Shown here: positions 6,011 to 8,556 of the stretch, one piece after another
How the letters are laid out: every line of letters starts with the position of its first letter
Numbering within the stretch: position 1 is the first letter of the stretch
Source: Bacteroidota bacterium
GTDB taxonomy: Bacteria; Bacteroidota; Bacteroidia; J057
Assembly (NCBI GenBank): GCA_004292985.1
Contig: RDXT01000581.1
Span: 1 to 8,556 of the forward strand
Direction: 5' to 3'
DNA: 8,556 nucleotides
Notes under the pieces: generated by a model
Database searches by the model: none
What the model saw: the letters and a program-made list of their open reading frames with translations, nothing else
What the model was told of the DNA's origin: nothing
Made by a program: the position numbers and the translations under genes

Positions 6011-7694
6011 GTCTTTTACATTGATTCTGGTATTGGTATGTTCTATCGGCCTGGCGGCCCAGGACCGCGTCACGGGGCTCACCTTTGCCACGCGCTCCGA
6101 AGTGATCGCCCGCAACGGCATGGCCTGTACCAGCCAGCCTTTGGCCACCCAGGTGGCCATTGATATTTTAAAGCAGGGCGGTACTGCCATTGATGCAGCC
6201 ATTGCGGCCAATGCCATGCTGGGCCTGGTCGAGCCTACAGGCTCGGGTATCGGCGGCGACCTTTTCGCCATTGTCTGGGATGCCAAAACCCGCAAACTCT
6301 ACGGACTTAATGCCAGCGGACGCTCCCCGCAATCCCTTACCCTTCAGTACTTTAAGGACAAAGGGATGACGCAGATTCCGGCTACCGGACCGCTGCCCGT
6401 TTCGGTGCCCGGCTGTGTGGACGGCTGGTTTGAGCTGCATGATAAGTTCGGGAAACTCCCCATGCAGGTGGTCCTTGCGCCTGCGATTCACTACGCGCGG
6501 GAGGGTTTTCCGGTCAGCGAGCTGATTGCCTACTACCTTGGCCGCAGCGAAAATCTCTTTAAAGACTTCCCGCATTTTGCCGACACCTACATGCCCGGCG
6601 GGCATACGCCTTCCAAAGGTGAGGTTTTTCAGAACCCCCGGCTGGCGCATACGCTTGAAATTATCGCGCGGCAGGGCCGCAAGGGCTTCTATGAAGGCGA
6701 AATCGCCCGCAAAATTGACGCCCACATGAAGCAGGTAGGCGGTTTCCTGTCCTACAAAGACCTGGCTGCCCATCGCTCGGAGTGGGTGGAGCCTGTGTCA
6801 GTAAACTACCGCGGCTATGATGTCTGGGAACTGCCGCCCAATGGCCAGGGCATGGTGGCCCTCCAGATGCTGAATATTCTCGAAGGATACGACCTCAAAT
6901 CCCTCGGCTATGACAGCCCGGAATACATCCACCTGTTCACCGAGGCAAAGAAACTGGCCTTCGAAGACCGCGCCCGCTACTATGCCGACCCGGCTTTTTA
7001 TGAAGCGCCCCTCGCAAAGCTGCTGGACAAAAACTATGCGGCGACCCGGAGAGCACTGATTCAGCCCAACCGCGCAGGCAAAAGCTACCCTCCGGGATTT
7101 CCTTCCGATGCGAACAATACCATCTACATGACGGTAGCGGACAAAGAAGGAAATATGGTCTCTCTGATCCAGAGCAACTACCGGGGCATGGGTTCCGGCG
7201 TAGTGCCCGGCGACCTGGGTTTTATGCTCCAGGACCGGGGAGAGATGTTTTCCCTCACCGAAGGCCACCCCAACGTATTTGCTCCCGGAAAACGCCCCTT
7301 TCACACCATCATCCCCGCATTTATCACCAAAAACGGCGAACCCTATATCAGTTTTGGCGTGATGGGAGGCGATATGCAACCCCAGGGCCATGTGCAGATT
7401 GTGGTCAACCTGGTTGATTTTGGCATGAATCTTCAGGAGGCAGGCGACGCACCGAGGATCTACCACACAGGTTCTTCAGAACCCACAGATGAGGTGATGA
7501 AAGACGGCGGCGAACTCTGTTTAGAGAGCGGATTCAGCTATGAAACCATCCGGCGGCTTCGTATGATGGGTCACGTAATCGGCTATAACATAGGGGGTTA
7601 CGGCGGCTATCAGGCCATTCGCTGGGATCCGGTGCAGAAGGTCTATTATGGCGCTTCGGAGTCACGGAAAGACGGTCAGGCTGCCGGGTACTGA
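6003..7694 (+). CDS. ggt: Secreted gamma-glutamyltransferase-family Ntn hydrolase (acylase-like subgroup)
   Basis: 563 residues. Signal peptide MQKSFTLILVLVCSIGLAA, with predicted cleavage after A19, so the protein is periplasmic or exported. The GGT fold covers the rest: GGTAIDAAIAAN at 59-70, GSGIGGDLFAIV at 80-91, ASGRSP with R107 (family substrate-binding Arg), and GQGMVALQMLNIL near 281-293. The expected autoprocessing site is at N372-T373 (NNTIYMTVAD). This would give a large subunit of about 353 residues and a small one of 191 starting at the nucleophile T373. The end GASESRKDGQAAGY is typical. Differences from E. coli GGT: the processing site lacks the TTH sequence, the KRPLSSMSPT motif is replaced by KRPFHTIIPA (430-439), and the lid-loop stretch before it is missing. 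These point to the YwrD or cephalosporin-acylase-like branch, so glutathione may not be the substrate. ATG at 6003 has no Shine-Dalgarno sequence. The gene ends 6 bp from a converging gene. Confidence -1.
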   Translation: MQKSFTLILVLVCSIGLAAQDRVTGLTFATRSEVIARNGMACTSQPLATQVAIDILKQGGTAIDAAIAANAMLGLVEPTGSGIGGDLFAIVWDAKTRKLYGLNASGRSPQSLTLQYFKDKGMTQIPATGPLPVSVPGCVDGWFELHDKFGKLPMQVVLAPAIHYAREGFPVSELIAYYLGRSENLFKDFPHFADTYMPGGHTPSKGEVFQNPRLAHTLEIIARQGRKGFYEGEIARKIDAHMKQVGGFLSYKDLAAHRSEWVEPVSVNYRGYDVWELPPNGQGMVALQMLNILEGYDLKSLGYDSPEYIHLFTEAKKLAFEDRARYYADPAFYEAPLAKLLDKNYAATRRALIQPNRAGKSYPPGFPSDANNTIYMTVADKEGNMVSLIQSNYRGMGSGVVPGDLGFMLQDRGEMFSLTEGHPNVFAPGKRPFHTIIPAFITKNGEPYISFGVMGGDMQPQGHVQIVVNLVDFGMNLQEAGDAPRIYHTGSSEPTDEVMKDGGELCLESGFSYETIRRLRMMGHVIGYNIGGYGGYQAIRWDPVQKVYYGASESRKDGQAAGY

Positions 7695-7704
7695 GCGTAC
7701 TCAG
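7691..7704. other. Small perfect hairpin spanning the two converging stop codons
   Basis: CTGAG-CGTA-CTCAG gives a 5 bp stem and 4 nt loop. It contains the TGA of the GGT gene (7692-7694) and the TGA of the transglycosylase gene on the other strand (7703-7701). No T-run follows on either strand, so it is not a classical intrinsic terminator. It may slow or pause converging polymerases, or be chance. Confidence -1.
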
Positions 7705-8507
7705 AATTTGTCCTGTAGCCAGGCAAACCATCCTGCATCCGCTTTGGCCTGTTTTTCGGCTTCATACGCAATCGGGAACATCCGTGCGAGGCGGCTGTCC
7801 ACATCGCCCACCGTTACGCGGCCATCCCCGTTTTCATCCATGCCTGCATTTTGCTGGTAGGCTTTGGACATGCGGCTGAAGAGCACATAGCTGTCGCTTT
7901 TGCCCATAGCCCTTGGATACAGCACCGCCAGGTAGAGGTCGGTGAGGGAATGGTATTCCCCGTATCGCTCGCGGGTGGTCTGAAGGTATTCGCGCACCAG
8001 TTCAAGCTGGTTTACTGCCGACATTTTGCGAACATCACTCATATAATACTGCGTGCCGAGGCGGTCGTTGAGGTCGCGCACGGCGGGCACCATAAACTGG
8101 ATAAGGCCTGTCGCGCCGCTGCCTTTCTGGTTGAGGGCAGTGGGGTTAAAGTGCGATTCGTGATACATCACAGCCATGAGCCATTCAGGCGGCACATCGA
8201 GGGCTGTGGCTGATTCGCGGACTTTCGCCTCGAACGCAGGAATGTTGCGGACATATTGCGCGGCCTCTTCGATCAGGTACAGAGGCGACTCTTCTTCAAG
8301 CTCTTGCTCAAAGTGCACATTGCTCACCCGCCAGGTAAGCCAGTTCGTCAGGGCCAGCAGCACAATCGCATAGAGCGCCTTGCGCAGAAAAGGCGACCTG
8401 CGCAGGTCTGGATATGCCAGCACCATCTCAAATCTCGGTGAAGACACCGGAGCAGGGTAGGGGGCCCAGATGCGGGATCCCACAAATTTTAGGATATTCT
8501 GTACCAT
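7701..8507 (-). CDS. Membrane-anchored SLT-type lytic transglycosylase with EF-hand loop
   Basis: 268 residues from ATG at 8507. Residues 1-41 are cytoplasmic and basic near the membrane (LRRSPFLRK). Residues about 42-59 are a single transmembrane signal anchor (ALYAIVLLALTNWLTW). Residues about 99-209 form a lysozyme-like SLT domain with the motif MYHESHFNPTALNQKGSGATGL. The presumed catalytic residue is E117, and GATGLIQF lies at 131-138. Near 223-236 the run DENGDGRVTVGD fits a 12-residue EF-hand calcium loop (D224, N226, D228, D235). By family knowledge such enzymes cleave murein to 1,6-anhydro-MurNAc products in the periplasm. EF-hand loops are known in E. coli Slt35, although here the loop is C-terminal to the catalytic core. 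A TTG at 8555 in the same frame was rejected because it lies inside the promoter. The sequence GGAG lies 3 nt before the ATG, too close for a standard ribosome site. Confidence -1.
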   Translation of the reverse strand: MVQNILKFVGSRIWAPYPAPVSSPRFEMVLAYPDLRRSPFLRKALYAIVLLALTNWLTWRVSNVHFEQELEEESPLYLIEEAAQYVRNIPAFEAKVRESATALDVPPEWLMAVMYHESHFNPTALNQKGSGATGLIQFMVPAVRDLNDRLGTQYYMSDVRKMSAVNQLELVREYLQTTRERYGEYHSLTDLYLAVLYPRAMGKSDSYVLFSRMSKAYQQNAGMDENGDGRVTVGDVDSRLARMFPIAYEAEKQAKADAGWFAWLQDKF

Positions 8508-8525
8508 TTTCTCCAATATGATACG

Positions 8526-8555
8526 CAAATATACTAATAATTTTGGCTTAGTCAA
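8526..8555 (-). promoter_or_regulatory. Bacteroidota-type promoter of the lytic transglycosylase gene
   Basis: On the minus strand TTG (8555-8553) is followed after 19 nt by TATATTTG (8533-8526), an exact match to the -7 box TAnnTTTG at near-ideal spacing. Transcription would start around 8518-8521, leaving a leader of roughly 10-14 nt before the ATG at 8507. This is the best promoter in the window. Confidence -1.
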
Positions 8556-8556
8556 G

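Noticed and set aside
5972..6295. N-terminal extension of the microprotein frame to 147 residues
   Set aside because: It runs antisense to the signal peptide and conserved start of the GGT gene, has shadow-like composition, and would place the promoter box inside the gene.
6798..7466. 222-residue open frame antisense to the GGT gene
   Set aside because: The GGT frame here is fully conserved with family motifs; the antisense product shows no recognisable motif.

Overview
The window looks like a chromosomal segment from a moderately GC-rich member of the Bacteroidota, possibly a Saprospiria or Lewinella-like lineage; that rank is inference. The phylum call rests on four things seen in the sequence: a C-terminal type IX secretion (T9SS) sorting domain on a large surface protein, start sites mostly without Shine-Dalgarno sequences, two matches to the Bacteroidota -7 promoter box TAnnTTTG, and a receiver domain and an FKBP lipoprotein of the kind common in that phylum. 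No rRNA, tRNA, CRISPR array, insertion sequence or phage module is visible. Coding density is near 98 percent, and no stretch of 300 bases lacks a gene.

Left block (2-5333, plus strand). Three genes lie head to tail with gaps of 3 and 13 nt, so they are probably co-transcribed. They are the 3' part of a giant T9SS-exported protein (seven-bladed FG-GAP/VCBS propeller, ASPIC/UnbV domain, beta-sandwich domains, sorting domain), a WecA/TagO-type polyprenyl-phosphate sugar-1-phosphate transferase, and a single-domain response regulator with a C-terminal transmembrane tail. The pairing is suggestive, because T9SS cargo can be anchored to a lipopolysaccharide whose glycan is assembled on a polyprenyl carrier, but a functional link is only inferred.

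Middle block (5330-5971, minus strand). An FKBP-type peptidyl-prolyl isomerase lipoprotein converges on the response regulator, and the two share a TTAA stop tetranucleotide. Upstream of it is a 39-residue putative membrane microprotein with a promoter box so close to its ATG that its transcript may be leaderless.

Right block (6003-8556). A secreted gamma-glutamyltransferase-family Ntn hydrolase (plus strand) starts 31 bp from the microprotein and converges, with a 6 bp gap, on a membrane-anchored lytic transglycosylase that carries an EF-hand loop (minus strand). The latter has a good Bacteroidota promoter at the window edge.

Most products act in the envelope or outside the cell. I see no defence island or wholly new system. 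The least ordinary items are the membrane-tethered receiver, the leaderless microprotein, the GGT homologue lacking the canonical lid loop and Ser-Ser pair, and the alternating two-blade pattern in the propeller.
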